Source of the DNA: Winogradskyella flava
GTDB taxonomy: Bacteria; Bacteroidota; Bacteroidia; Flavobacteriales; Flavobacteriaceae
Length of the DNA stretch: 64,000 bases
Reading direction: 5' to 3'
Assembly (NCBI RefSeq): GCF_014243395.1
Contig: NZ_JACLCP010000004.1
Location: 124,001-188,000 of the forward strand
Of the stretch, positions 1 through 10,088 are shown piece after piece. The position numbers and the translations under genes are program-made. Every line of letters begins with the position of its first letter. The stretch's first letter is position 1. Below the pieces are notes generated by a model, which worked only from the letters and a program-made list of their open reading frames with translations, did not search any database and was not told the origin of the DNA.

Positions 1-593
1 ACTTTTACCGTTCTTGTTCCGGAGATTAAATTCTTTAAGTGCCAGTTTTTATAGTGGTAATATGTCATTTCTTTTAAAAAGAAATTTGGATTTTCTGAAT
101 TAAACTTTTCCCACCACAATGCATTGCTTGCAATAGTTTCTAGATCTTCTGAATCGTTAAATTCTTTTAATTGTTGTCGACAAAACTTTTTCATGGGTTC
201 TGATAAATATGTAATTACATTTGCCTCTAAATAGTCACTTTGTACAGGAACCAGATACTCTTTTTCTTCTTTCTGAATCTTTTTGAAACCGTAATTATTT
301 ATAATGTTTTCAGGTTCGTTCTTTAGTAAAACTCTGCCTAAATTATAATGATTAAAATAGGGCATAAATAAAGAGTCCTTTTGGGAATTATTATGGCTCT
401 TGGATATATAGTCTTTAAATAGGTCTGTAGCTTTATTCAAAGTTGAAATCTCGTCACTTTTTAATTCACTTAGCTCTTTTTCAAAATTTGAAATTAAATG
501 AGTATCTGTGACGTTATTTGTTTTTGACTTTTTACCACAGCCCATTAGTAGAATCGTTAGTAAGAAAATGGTAAATCTCATTTTTTTATGCAT
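1..593 (-). CDS. Putative lipoprotein, 3' end cut off by window edge
   Basis: The frame is open from an ATG at 593 to the left edge, about 197 codons with no stop, so the C-terminus is missing. The N-terminus reads MHKKMRFTIFLLTILLMGCG: charged residues, a hydrophobic stretch and a lipobox (LMGC), so it should be exported and lipidated. A second in-frame ATG at 581 removes only MHKK; I prefer 593 because it keeps the lysines of the signal peptide. The mature part is hydrophilic and rich in Lys, Glu and Asn, with a Trp-Trp pair near the visible end. I do not recognise the family. It reads in the same direction as the neighbouring gene at 663-1226, after a 69-base gap. Confidence 0.65.
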   Translation of the reverse strand, partial: MHKKMRFTIFLLTILLMGCGKKSKTNNVTDTHLISNFEKELSELKSDEISTLNKATDLFKDYISKSHNNSQKDSLFMPYFNHYNLGRVLLKNEPENIINNYGFKKIQKEEKEYLVPVQSDYLEANVITYLSEPMKKFCRQQLKEFNDSEDLETIASNALWWEKFNSENPNFFLKEMTYYHYKNWHLKNLISGTRTVK

Positions 594-662
594 AACCAAC
601 TTTGTTTGAAATTTTCTTTTATGTTCGCGGTCCATCGAAGTTAGTTAAAAAAACTTTAAAGC

Positions 663-1226
663 TCAAGCACTCAAATTAGCAATACATTGCTCCCTAATCT
701 CCCAAATTCTATCAAAATTAAGAGGAATACTGCGGTCAACTATCCAATCTTTCAAATAGGATTTATGAAACTGTACTTTAAAATCAGCAACTTGGTGCGG
801 CTCAATATCTTTTTCTAAAAGAATATCGCTTTTTATCTTACTAAAATCAGAATTGATGGATGTATAATCAAAACGCTCTTCATTTATCTTTATATAACAA
901 TGGGCTTCTGGAATATAATTCAATTGATTGTCAGACAAAACACTGCCAATTTTTGCAGTATTTATTGAATTCATTTTATACATGCATAGTATGAGTTCAA
1001 TATTTGGAAGATTATTTAAATCAGCCACATGTTTCAAAAAGGCATGTTTAGAACTGCAGGTTCCTTTTTGTTCTTTCCAGACTAAGCTGACATCTGATCG
1101 ATTTACGTTTCTGCCATAAGGTAATGATTTTACATGTAGGGTTAAATCATACCAACTATTAATGCCATGGCGCTTTATCAATTGTGTCAGCTCGTCCTTA
1201 GATGTTAAATCCCAGTTGTCTTTCAT
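663..1226 (-). CDS. Transglutaminase-like superfamily protein (putative)
   Basis: The start is the ATG at 1226 (MKDNWDLTS); the longer frame to 1250 needs a TTG and adds a hydrophobic stub. The protein is about 187 residues, cytosolic by appearance, with no signal peptide. It contains GTCSSKHAFLK with Cys57, EAHCYI with His109 and RFDYT with Asp120. That order and spacing of Cys, His and Asp fits the catalytic triad of the transglutaminase/papain-like fold, and GTCSxKH is a usual form of the nucleophile motif. The family assignment is inference from the motif; substrate and role (amide hydrolysis, transfer or a structural role) are unknown. It is transcribed away from pyrG, which starts 88 bases to its right. 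Confidence 0.6.
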   Translation of the reverse strand: MKDNWDLTSKDELTQLIKRHGINSWYDLTLHVKSLPYGRNVNRSDVSLVWKEQKGTCSSKHAFLKHVADLNNLPNIELILCMYKMNSINTAKIGSVLSDNQLNYIPEAHCYIKINEERFDYTSINSDFSKIKSDILLEKDIEPHQVADFKVQFHKSYLKDWIVDRSIPLNFDRIWEIREQCIANLSA

Positions 1227-1286
1227 GATATAAAAGTAACATATAAACAAACCATTAACAATTCTAAAAATACTCGTTTTATTTTG

Positions 1287-1294
1287 TAAATTTG
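1287..1294 (+). promoter_or_regulatory. -7 promoter element upstream of pyrG
   Basis: TAAATTTG matches the Bacteroidota -7 consensus TAnnTTTG and lies 20 bases before the pyrG ATG, giving a short leader. I see no convincing TTTG at the usual -33 distance. Confidence 0.5.
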
Positions 1295-1305
1295 CCTGCG
1301 TTTAA

Positions 1306-2931
<1,626 letters not shown>

Positions 2932-3016
2932 CGAAATAATGTGCCACTTTGGCGCAAAATTAACTTTGGATAGCTTTTTGGGTTGTTCAATTATCATCAA
3001 TAAACCCTTAATTTGT

Positions 3017-3039
3017 GATTCTGAATTTGATTCAGAATC
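3017..3039 (+). other. Perfect hairpin in the pyrG-yidC spacer
   Basis: GATTCTGAAT and ATTCAGAATC form a 10-bp perfect stem with a TTG loop. An outer TAAACC (3001-3006) / GGTTTA (3042-3047) pair could extend the structure. No T-run follows, so it is not a standard terminator. It could be a leader structure of yidC or a processing site. Confidence 0.5.
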
Positions 3040-3096
3040 TAGGTTTAAAGATTCAAACCAAACTAATAATATTACCGTCTATTATGGCAAATAAAT

Positions 3097-5013
3097 ATGG
3101 AAGAAAAGAAACTCGATATTAACTCAATTATAGGATTCATCCTAATCTTTGGAATTTTGGTGTATATGATGTACCAAAATGCACCGACACCAGAAGAGAT
3201 TGAGGCTCAGAAAAAAGAGGAACAAGAGCAAGTAGAGGCAGAAAAAAAACAGAATAAACAGAATGAAGCCGTAGTTACTACTGCCGAAGATTACTCGAAT
3301 GCTCAAGTTCTAGACTCCACACAACGTGTGGCACTTCAAAACAAATTAGGCGCATTTTCTTTTGCTTTGAATCAGCCTTCAACAGGAGATGGGTTAACTA
3401 GCGTAAAAACAGATGTCTTTGATCTTAAATTCAGTAACAAAGGTGGTCATTTGGCAGAAGTAAGGCTAAAAAACTTTGTCGATTATGATTCCATACCTAT
3501 TTATTTAGTTAAGGATCAAAACAGTAATTTCAATATTACTTTTGGGACGTCTGACAATAGAACACTGAACACTCAAGATTTACCATTTCAGCCAGGAGTA
3601 ACCAAAAGTGGTGAGAATACCATTGTTTCCATGAAATTAAAAGTTTCGGAAACAGCGTTTTTAGAATTTAGATATGAGCTTAAGCCAAATGATTATATGA
3701 TTGATTTTTCAATCAGGTCGCAAGGTTTAAGTGGTGTATTTAATACATCGCAACCTATAACGTTAGATTGGAAGCAGAAAGGAATACGACATGCAAAAAG
3801 TATTAGTTATGAGAATCGTTATACACGTCTCACCTATATGTATGATGAGGATCGTGTAGAAAAGCTGTCTCAAATGAGTGATGATGAAGAAACGGTCGAA
3901 GGTGTCGAATGGTTATCCTACAGACAGCATTTCTTTAGTTCAATTTTGGTTTCAAGTGATAGTCCGTTTAAAAAAGTAGACATGACCTCCGAAGATTTGG
4001 TAGAGGATGAGGAGGTGGATACGCTCTTTACGAAGTTGTACACTTCTAAAATACCCCTAGCTTATAATGGTGGTGAAATCACAAAAAACCTAGGATTGTA
4101 CTATGGACCGACAGATGCAAAAACGCTTAAGGCTTACGATAAAAGCCTAGAAGAGAGTATTCCTTTTGGTTGGGGAATTTTTGGCTGGATTAATAAAGCA
4201 TTGTTTATTCCTTTGTTCGGATTTTTAAGCGGCTTTTTACCTTATGGTATAGCGATTATTGTCATGACTATTTTGGTAAAGATTATGTTGTCGTTTGTGC
4301 AGTACAAGCAGTTCTTATCGCAAGCGAAGATGAAAATCCTAAAGCCAGAACTTGATGCTATTAGAGCTAAGTACAAAGACAATAAGTTAAAGGCTCAGCA
4401 AGAAACAATGGCTTTACAGAACAAAGCAGGTGCAAGTCCTCTAAGTGGTTGTTTACCAGGTTTAATGCAAATTCCAGTATTTTATGCCTTGTTCATGTTT
4501 TTTCCAACAGCCTTTGCTTTAAGACAGAAGAGTTTCCTATGGGCAGATGACTTGAGTTCTTTTGATTCGATATACGATTTTCCAGATGGGTTTAGTATTC
4601 CGTTTTATGGCGACCATATTGCATTATTTCCAATATTAGCGGCAATTGCTATTTTCTTCTATATGAAGATGACAACCGGTCAACAAACAGCAATGCAAGG
4701 TCCACCACAAGAAGGTATGCCGGATATGGGTAAAATGATGAAGTACATGATTTACTTCTCACCATTGCTAATGTTGGTATTCTTTAATAATTACGCTTCA
4801 GGATTGAGTTTGTATTATTTTATTTCTAACTTAATTAGTATAGGAATTATGTTAGTGATTAAAAATTACATCATTGACGAGGATAAAGTACTAGCGAAGA
4901 TAGAAGTGAGCAAGAGTAAGCCTAAAAAGCAAAATCGTTTCCAGAAAAAGATGGCTGATATGATGGAACAAGCTGAAAGACAAAAGCAAGCTCAACAGAA
5001 ACGAAAGAAATAA
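3097..5013 (+). CDS. yidC: Membrane protein insertase YidC
   Basis: YidC inserts and folds inner-membrane proteins, alone or with SecYEG. At 638 residues it has the long Gram-negative layout: an N-terminal membrane anchor (about residues 11-25), an acidic/Gln-rich linker, a large periplasmic beta domain (to about residue 350), then the conserved insertase core with several membrane helices (about 355-595). The core includes SPLSGCLPGLMQIPVFYALF, a hallmark of this family. The tail is very basic (KKQNRFQKKMADMM and a lysine-rich end), as expected for ribosome contact. It is preceded by pyrG and followed by a clear terminator at 5036-5064. Confidence 0.97.
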   Translation: MEEKKLDINSIIGFILIFGILVYMMYQNAPTPEEIEAQKKEEQEQVEAEKKQNKQNEAVVTTAEDYSNAQVLDSTQRVALQNKLGAFSFALNQPSTGDGLTSVKTDVFDLKFSNKGGHLAEVRLKNFVDYDSIPIYLVKDQNSNFNITFGTSDNRTLNTQDLPFQPGVTKSGENTIVSMKLKVSETAFLEFRYELKPNDYMIDFSIRSQGLSGVFNTSQPITLDWKQKGIRHAKSISYENRYTRLTYMYDEDRVEKLSQMSDDEETVEGVEWLSYRQHFFSSILVSSDSPFKKVDMTSEDLVEDEEVDTLFTKLYTSKIPLAYNGGEITKNLGLYYGPTDAKTLKAYDKSLEESIPFGWGIFGWINKALFIPLFGFLSGFLPYGIAIIVMTILVKIMLSFVQYKQFLSQAKMKILKPELDAIRAKYKDNKLKAQQETMALQNKAGASPLSGCLPGLMQIPVFYALFMFFPTAFALRQKSFLWADDLSSFDSIYDFPDGFSIPFYGDHIALFPILAAIAIFFYMKMTTGQQTAMQGPPQEGMPDMGKMMKYMIYFSPLLMLVFFNNYASGLSLYYFISNLISIGIMLVIKNYIIDEDKVLAKIEVSKSKPKKQNRFQKKMADMMEQAERQKQAQQKRKK

Positions 5014-5035
5014 CATTATTGTGTATTAATAAATG

Positions 5036-5064
5036 AAAGCCTTAGTTTTACTAGGGCTTTTTTT
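5036..5064 (+). terminator. Rho-independent terminator of yidC
   Basis: AAAGCCTTAGT / ACTAGGGCTTT pairs as an 11-bp stem with one wobble and a TTT loop, followed by a T-run. It begins 23 bases after the yidC stop. Confidence 0.85.
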
Positions 5065-5119
5065 ATATACAAATGTCTTTCCAGTACAATAAATACACGT
5101 CAGTTCTTAACTGACAGTA

Positions 5120-5299
5120 TCAGTCCTTCATACTACTTAATTGTGTAATAACAAGGAAAATAACGAGTAGTAAAACAAACAATAATGTTGATATATAAGG
5201 ATAATAGTATAAGCAAATAAATGCAGCCAAACCCGTAGTTAGCCCTATATAGCTAAGTATGCTAAGAATGTGTTTTTTTAAGAAATGCTTTAGTTTCAT
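5120..5299 (-). CDS. Small two-helix membrane protein (putative)
   Basis: A 59-codon frame on the minus strand, from ATG at 5299 to TGA at 5120. It encodes MKLKHFLKKHILSILSYIGL followed by two hydrophobic segments (about residues 11-31 and 35-52) and a short polar end (QLSSMKD). The basic N-terminus followed by alternating hydrophobic stretches is coherent for a small inner-membrane protein, which is the main reason to accept it. It lies alone between the yidC terminator and the terminator of the fasciclin gene. That second terminator sits just upstream of its start, so it would need its own promoter, which I could not identify. No family recognised. Confidence 0.5.
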   Translation of the reverse strand: MKLKHFLKKHILSILSYIGLTTGLAAFICLYYYPYISTLLFVLLLVIFLVITQLSSMKD

Positions 5300-5337
5300 A
5301 ATAATAAGTTGTACTTAATCTCATAATGTTACAGTAC

Positions 5338-5370
5338 AAAAAAAGAAACCCAGACTATTGTCTGGGTTTC
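5338..5370 (-). terminator. Rho-independent terminator of the fasciclin-domain gene
   Basis: GAAACCCAGAC / GTCTGGGTTTC is a perfect 11-bp stem with a TATT loop. The A-run at 5338-5344 becomes a T-run on the minus strand, directly downstream of the gene ending at 5426. Confidence 0.87.
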
Positions 5371-5425
5371 CTTACTAACTAAATCAATCAATATAAAAAT
5401 GAGGTAATCAGCCTCGATCTTTCTC

Positions 5426-6814
5426 TTATTGTGCAGGTAATATCACTTTGTCAATAACATGTACTACACCATTTACTGCTTGGATATCAACTAATGAGGT
5501 TACAATATTACTTACTCTACTATTAGCATCTGTTAATGTGAAATTAGTATTATCGGCAGTAATATCTCCACCAAGTGTTCCAACGGTTCCGTTTGGCAAT
5601 TCTGAAGATTGGATATTTCCACTAACTATATGCATTAATAATACTGCATCTGTGGTCGCAGCATTTAATTCACCAGTTCCTTCACCAAATCCAGATAAAC
5701 CTAATTCTGCCAATATACCATTTGTGCCATCAAGGAATGCGTCATCTACTGGAGCAAAAACAGTGAATGGTCCTGCAGCTACGTCAGATACCGTTGCTAT
5801 ATATGGTACTGTTGGAGTACCAGTGTCAGCATATTGAAGCGCAGCAACTAAGGTTGATAATGCAGGATTGGTTGTGGCGAATGTCGCAATTGTCGGAAGA
5901 TCAATAACTTCGTTTACGACATGTACTATACCATTCGTGGCCATTAGATCAACATTATTCGTATCAACATTAGATTGACCGTTTAAAACAACACCATTTG
6001 AAGTATCGAAATATAAACTTAAATTGGCATCGTTTGGACCCGTTGCACCTGTATTAACATAACCCGATCCTAAACTTACAAGGTCAGATGAGGTAATATT
6101 AGATCCTACTATAACATGGTTCAATAATATATTTGTAACCAAGGCTTCTTCATCTGCAGATAAATTATTTAAATCTAGACCAGTCGCATTAAGCAGTGCT
6201 GTGAACGCATCGTTAGTTGGTGCAAATACTGTAAATGGACCGTCACCTTGCAATACGCTTACTAAATCCGTTGCGGTGAGTGCGGCTGCAAGTGATGTAA
6301 ATCCTGCATCTATCGCTAAATCAACTACAGTAAAGGTCACTTGTACTGGTGCACCTGTCACGTCTAAAGATGCACATAAATTATTAGAAGTAACTAGGCC
6401 AAGAACATCTCCGCCTGTTGTTGTGCCAAAGTTAATGACGCTTAAATCTAAAAAGTTAGCATCTGTATTGTCTGATGTTTCCGCTACTAACGTATGTATA
6501 GTATACAATCCAGCTTCGTCTACTGTAAAACTTGGATTGGCACCAGCATCTTCAATAACTAAATTTGTTCCAGAAGTTAAAACATAAGTTACATCATAAT
6601 TTGCAGGAATTACGATGTCACCATTAGCTGTTGCGCTAATAGTGGCCGTACCTCCTGACAGAGAAACAGAACTGGCAGTTGCAGTTAAGGTACCAGCATC
6701 TGCAGTACATACAGTTGGTTGTGGATTACCATCGTCGTCGTCACTACATCCAGTAATACCTAAAACCAATAGAAATACTGCAAGTAATTTGAAATTTTTC
6801 GAAATAATTTTCAT
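5426..6814 (-). CDS. Lipoprotein with two fasciclin (FAS1) domains
   Basis: 462 residues, exported and lipidated: the signal peptide ends in a lipobox (LGITGC) followed by an SDDDDGN linker. Residues about 30-160 form a beta-rich, Ig/PKD-like region. Two FAS1 domains follow (about 165-305 and 310-460), each with the FTVFAPxxDAF motif and an ending of the NGxVHVxxxV type (IVHVVNEVIDLP, VVHVIDKVILP). FAS1 domains mediate adhesion to proteins or polysaccharides at cell surfaces, so a surface-adhesion role is likely but not proven. It is a single-gene unit with its own terminator at 5338-5370 and a TAnnTTTG box at 6867-6874. Confidence 0.9.
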   Translation of the reverse strand: MKIISKNFKLLAVFLLVLGITGCSDDDDGNPQPTVCTADAGTLTATASSVSLSGGTATISATANGDIVIPANYDVTYVLTSGTNLVIEDAGANPSFTVDEAGLYTIHTLVAETSDNTDANFLDLSVINFGTTTGGDVLGLVTSNNLCASLDVTGAPVQVTFTVVDLAIDAGFTSLAAALTATDLVSVLQGDGPFTVFAPTNDAFTALLNATGLDLNNLSADEEALVTNILLNHVIVGSNITSSDLVSLGSGYVNTGATGPNDANLSLYFDTSNGVVLNGQSNVDTNNVDLMATNGIVHVVNEVIDLPTIATFATTNPALSTLVAALQYADTGTPTVPYIATVSDVAAGPFTVFAPVDDAFLDGTNGILAELGLSGFGEGTGELNAATTDAVLLMHIVSGNIQSSELPNGTVGTLGGDITADNTNFTLTDANSRVSNIVTSLVDIQAVNGVVHVIDKVILPAQ

Positions 6815-6866
6815 TTTTTTGAGTTTTTAAAATTGTTCAACATTCAAACTTGATTAGTTTGTTTAA

Positions 6867-6874
6867 CAAATATA
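6867..6874 (-). promoter_or_regulatory. -7 promoter element of the fasciclin gene
   Basis: Read on the minus strand this is TATATTTG, a full match to TAnnTTTG, 52 bases upstream of the ATG at 6814. A TTTG lies at 6888-6891 on the minus strand, but only 13 bases away, shorter than the usual 18-21. Confidence 0.45.
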
Positions 6875-6878
6875 CGTA

Positions 6879-7592
6879 ATGATTAAACAAAAAGATTATC
6901 TGATTTTCACTTTTACAATAATTTTAACAACCCTTGGCTTTGCTCAAGAACCAATAAATCAATTCGATAAGAATGGTAAACGCCATGGCCTATGGACTAA
7001 AAACTACCATAAGACAGATCAAAAACGTTATGAGGGAAACTTTAATCACGGAAAAGAAATAGACACCTTTAACTATTATACCCTATCCAATGGCAAAAGT
7101 GTGCTCGGTGCTACTAAAGTATTTAACGCAAACGATAGTATTGCAATAGTGACTTTTTATACGTCGGCAAAGAAAGTGATTAGTGAAGGGAAAATGAATG
7201 GGAAGCGCTATATTGGACAATGGACATACTTTCATAAAAATTCTTCTGCCAAGATGATTGTAGAACACTACAACGACGAAGGAAAACTTGATGGTGAACG
7301 GACAGTCTTCTATAAAAATGGGAATTTGGCAGAACATACGCTTTATAAAGATGGAGAGCTAAATGGCGAATCCAAATGGTTTTCTGAGGATAATAAGCTT
7401 TTAAGGAAATCCTTGTATAACAATGACCAACTAAATGGCAAAACCATTAATTATGATGCTGATGGCAATGTAACGTCTGAAGGCGACTTTACAAACGATC
7501 AAAAATCTGGTATTTGGAAGTATTACAACGCCGGAGAAATAACAAAAGAAGTAGATCATACGAGCCAAAAAGTAATCAAGAAATATAAATAG
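6879..7592 (+). CDS. Exported MORN-repeat (YwqK-type) protein
   Basis: 237 residues with a cleavable signal peptide (ends near LGFAQ). The mature part is made of repeated toxin-antitoxin YwqK/MORN-like strands: FDKNGKRHGLWTKNY, YEGNFNHGKEID, SEGKMNGKRYIGQWTYF, YKNGNLAEHTLYKDGELNGES, EGDFTNDQKSGIWKYY. Such proteins form elongated beta-hairpin stacks. In Bacteroidota they are common, secreted and mostly uncharacterised, so no function is assigned. It starts 64 bases after the divergent fasciclin gene and ends before a good terminator at 7626-7650. Confidence 0.85.
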   Translation: MIKQKDYLIFTFTIILTTLGFAQEPINQFDKNGKRHGLWTKNYHKTDQKRYEGNFNHGKEIDTFNYYTLSNGKSVLGATKVFNANDSIAIVTFYTSAKKVISEGKMNGKRYIGQWTYFHKNSSAKMIVEHYNDEGKLDGERTVFYKNGNLAEHTLYKDGELNGESKWFSEDNKLLRKSLYNNDQLNGKTINYDADGNVTSEGDFTNDQKSGIWKYYNAGEITKEVDHTSQKVIKKYK

Positions 7593-7625
7593 TTATAAGC
7601 TATTATACAGATAGTTTTTCAATAT

Positions 7626-7650
7626 GGCAATCCTCATCGGATTGCCTTTT
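7626..7650 (+). terminator. Rho-independent terminator after the MORN-repeat gene
   Basis: GGCAATCC / GGATTGCC, 8-bp perfect stem, 5-base loop, then TTTT. It separates the MORN-repeat gene from mnmA. Confidence 0.8.
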
Positions 7651-7658
7651 ATATTTTG

Positions 7659-7666
7659 TAATTTTG
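7659..7666 (+). promoter_or_regulatory. -7 promoter element upstream of mnmA
   Basis: TAATTTTG matches TAnnTTTG directly after the previous terminator and 67 bases before the mnmA ATG. The leader would contain the hairpin at 7710-7727. Confidence 0.5.
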
Positions 7667-7709
7667 CGAAAGTTTTGAGACAAATAAACACAAACTATTA
7701 AATAAGAGA

Positions 7710-7727
7710 TTCCTGCTTTCGCAGGAA
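7710..7727. repeat. Short palindrome in the mnmA leader (REP-like)
   Basis: TTCCTGC TTTC GCAGGAA forms a perfect 7-bp hairpin seven bases before the mnmA start. The sequence resembles the short GC-rich palindromes scattered between genes in flavobacterial genomes. It appears once in this window, so the repeat status is inference. Confidence 0.5.
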
Positions 7728-7733
7728 GCTAAC

Positions 7734-8921
7734 ATGAAAAGAGTTATCGTAGGACTTTCAGGTGGAGTGGATTCTAGCGTTGCAGCTTATCTTTTAAAAG
7801 AGCAAGGCTACGAGGTTATAGGCTTGTTTATGAAAAACTGGCACGATGATTCCGTGACCATATCAGATGAGTGCCCTTGGCTAGAAGATAGTAATGACGC
7901 CATGTTGGTGGCAGACAAATTGGGTATTCCGTTTCAAACGGTCGATTTAAGTGTTCAGTATAAAGAACGTATTGTAGATTATATGTTTAATGAATACGAA
8001 AAAGGACGTACCCCTAATCCTGATGTCTTGTGCAATCGCGAAATAAAGTTCGATGTCTTTATGGATATCGCTATGGAATTAGGTGCAGATTACGTAGCCA
8101 CAGGACATTACTGCAGAAAAGGGACCATTACCAAAGATGGACAAGAAATTCATCAACTTTTAGCAGGTATAGATAATAATAAGGATCAATCTTATTTTCT
8201 GTGTCAATTGTCACAAGCGCAGCTAGCAAAGGCTTTGTTTCCAATTGGCGAATTAACCAAGCCAGAGGTTAGGGAAATTGCAAAAGCGCAAGATTTAATT
8301 ACTGCCGAAAAGAAAGATTCCCAAGGTTTATGTTTTATAGGTAAAGTTCGATTGCCAGACTTTTTACAACAACAATTAAAACCTAAGGAAGGGGTTATTG
8401 TTGAGGTTGATACAACTTTCGATCAGTATAATCAAAATATGCCAGCATTCGATTCAAAAGAAAGTAAGTTAGCATTTTTGGCTAAAAAGCCAGAATACCA
8501 TCTTTCTGATGGGAAAGTTGTTGGGCAACATCAAGGTGCCCATTACTTTACAAAAGGACAACGTAAAGGCTTGGCAGTTGGTGGCACAAAAGAGCCGCTA
8601 TTCGTTATTGAAACCGATGTGGAAGACAATGTGATTTATACTGGCCAAGGTAAAGATCATCCGGGTTTATTGCGTAATGTATTGTTTGTGTCTAATGACG
8701 AATTGCATTGGATTAGAGAAGACTTAGAATTAAAAGTAGACGAAACTATGGATGTTATGGCTAGAATCCGCTATCGTCAGCCTTTGGAAAAAGCAACACT
8801 TCATAAAGTGACATCTGGACTATATGTCGAATTCAAAAACAAACAATCTGCGATTACCGAAGGTCAATTTGTAGCTTGGTATAATGATGCCGAGCTGCTA
8901 GGTTCAGGAGTTATTTCCTAG
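7734..8921 (+). CDS. mnmA: tRNA-specific 2-thiouridylase MnmA
   Basis: It adds sulfur to U34 of the tRNAs for Lys, Glu and Gln, in the cytosol, using ATP and a persulfide relay. The 395-residue length fits the family. The N-terminus carries the PP-loop SGGVDSS. The two catalytic cysteines are in place: Cys100 in [11 protein letters not shown] and Cys200 in SQGLCFIGK. The tRNA-recognition segment [12 protein letters not shown] and the C-terminal beta domain ([21 protein letters not shown]) are also present. It is a single-gene unit with a TAnnTTTG box at 7659 and a hairpin in its leader. Confidence 0.96.
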   Translation: MKRVIVGLSGGVDSSVAAYLLKEQGYEVIGLFMKNWHDDSVTISDECPWLEDSNDAMLVADKLGIPFQTVDLSVQYKERIVDYMFNEYEKGRTPNPDVLCNREIKFDVFMDIAMELGADYVATGHYCRKGTITKDGQEIHQLLAGIDNNKDQSYFLCQLSQAQLAKALFPIGELTKPEVREIAKAQDLITAEKKDSQGLCFIGKVRLPDFLQQQLKPKEGVIVEVDTTFDQYNQNMPAFDSKESKLAFLAKKPEYHLSDGKVVGQHQGAHYFTKGQRKGLAVGGTKEPLFVIETDVEDNVIYTGQGKDHPGLLRNVLFVSNDELHWIREDLELKVDETMDVMARIRYRQPLEKATLHKVTSGLYVEFKNKQSAITEGQFVAWYNDAELLGSGVIS

Positions 8922-8925
8922 ACGT

Positions 8926-9022
8926 CAGTTCGAGGACTTTGAAGCATGAAAAATCTCACTTCGACTTTGCTCATCAGAACTATCGAGAACTAATATTTCT
9001 CGATACAATGGGCCGAGGCTCG
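8926..9022. repeat. Composite intergenic repeat-like element
   Basis: The spacer after mnmA holds GTCAGTTCGAGGACTTTGAAG, then CACTTCGACTTTGCTC, then a perfect inverted repeat TATCGAGA (8981-8988) / TCTCGATA (8998-9005). From general knowledge these modules resemble palindromic repeats dispersed in flavobacterial genomes. The CACTTCGAC..TGCTC core recurs at 27841-27855. No gene is visible in 8922-9109. Confidence 0.5.
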
Positions 9023-9109
9023 CCACTAGAAGCGATATGGTAAATTTCAGAGGATTTCATTCGTAAAATTCACATGAATTGACGAATTTTATGCAAACTT
9101 ATTATAAGA

Positions 9110-10051
9110 ATGGCAAACAGAATAACCTCTCTTTTCAATATAAAATATCCAATCATTCAAGCTGGAATGATCTGGAACAGTGGTTGGCGCCTAGCTTCAG
9201 CAGCCAGTAATTCGGGGATTTTGGGCTTGATAGGAGCAGGTTCCATGTATCCTGATGTGTTGCGTGAGCATATCCAAAAATGTAAAGCAGCAACGGATCA
9301 ACCTTTTGGAGTCAATGTGCCCATGCTATATCCAAATATCCAAGCCATTATGGATATCATTGTTGAAGAAGATGTGAAAATTGTGTTCACATCTGCGGGA
9401 AATCCAAAGACCTGGACCACATGGTTACAAGATAAAGGGATTACTGTGGTACATGTGGTAAGCAGTGTCAAGTTTGCGCTGAAAGCGCAAGCTGCAGGAG
9501 TTGATGCTGTTGTTGCGGAAGGCTTTGAAGCAGGTGGGCACAATGGACGTGATGAAACCACCACCTTGACCTTAATCCCAATGGTAAAAGAACAACTCGA
9601 AATCCCATTAATTGCGGCTGGAGGTATCGCCACAGGTAAGGCCATGTTGGCTTGTATGGTTTTGGGAGCAGATGGTGTGCAAGTGGGTAGTCGCTTTGTG
9701 GCCAGTGAAGAATCCTCTGCACATCAAGATTTTAAGCAAGTAGTAGTTGACGCTAAAGAAGGTGACACGCAATTGACTTTAAAAGAGCTCGCACCAGTAA
9801 GACTTATAAAAAATAAATTCTATAACGAGGTACAGGAACTCTATAAAACAGCACCAACCCCAGAACAACTGAAAGAGCTTTTGGGACGTGCACGCGCGAA
9901 ACGCGGCATGTTTGAAGGCGATTTAGACGATGGTGAATTAGAAATTGGACAAATCGCAGGATTAATCCATGATATAAAACCTGTGGCTGAAATTGTAGAA
10001 GATATGATAAAAGAATTTGAGCAAGCCAAAATAAAATTAAGCACTTACTAA
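9110..10051 (+). CDS. Nitronate monooxygenase / FabK-like flavoprotein
   Basis: 313 residues, cytosolic. It has the TIM-barrel FMN-binding architecture of the nitronate monooxygenase / enoyl-ACP reductase II group: an N-terminal IKYPIIQAGM, the AEGFEAGGHNGR segment with His144 (the catalytic histidine position in NMO), and the phosphate-binding IPLIAAGGIATG and GADGVQVGSRFVAS motifs. Nitronate monooxygenases oxidise alkyl nitronates; FabK reduces enoyl-ACP. The sequence does not settle which reaction applies. It follows the repeat-like spacer after mnmA and ends 22 bases before a lipoprotein gene on the same strand. Confidence 0.87.
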   Translation: MANRITSLFNIKYPIIQAGMIWNSGWRLASAASNSGILGLIGAGSMYPDVLREHIQKCKAATDQPFGVNVPMLYPNIQAIMDIIVEEDVKIVFTSAGNPKTWTTWLQDKGITVVHVVSSVKFALKAQAAGVDAVVAEGFEAGGHNGRDETTTLTLIPMVKEQLEIPLIAAGGIATGKAMLACMVLGADGVQVGSRFVASEESSAHQDFKQVVVDAKEGDTQLTLKELAPVRLIKNKFYNEVQELYKTAPTPEQLKELLGRARAKRGMFEGDLDDGELEIGQIAGLIHDIKPVAEIVEDMIKEFEQAKIKLSTY

Positions 10052-10088
10052 TACAGTAATTAATATTTAAAAAATGAGTATTTCAACT

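Noticed and set aside
5448..6587. Plus-strand open frames (129 and 128 codons) across the fasciclin gene
   Set aside because: They are antisense shadows of a Thr/Ala/Val-rich coding sequence; the minus-strand gene has a lipobox, two FAS1 domains and a terminator.
9298..9722. Two overlapping minus-strand frames over the NMO-like gene
   Set aside because: Shadows of the conserved flavoenzyme; two different frames open at once is a sign of codon bias rather than coding.
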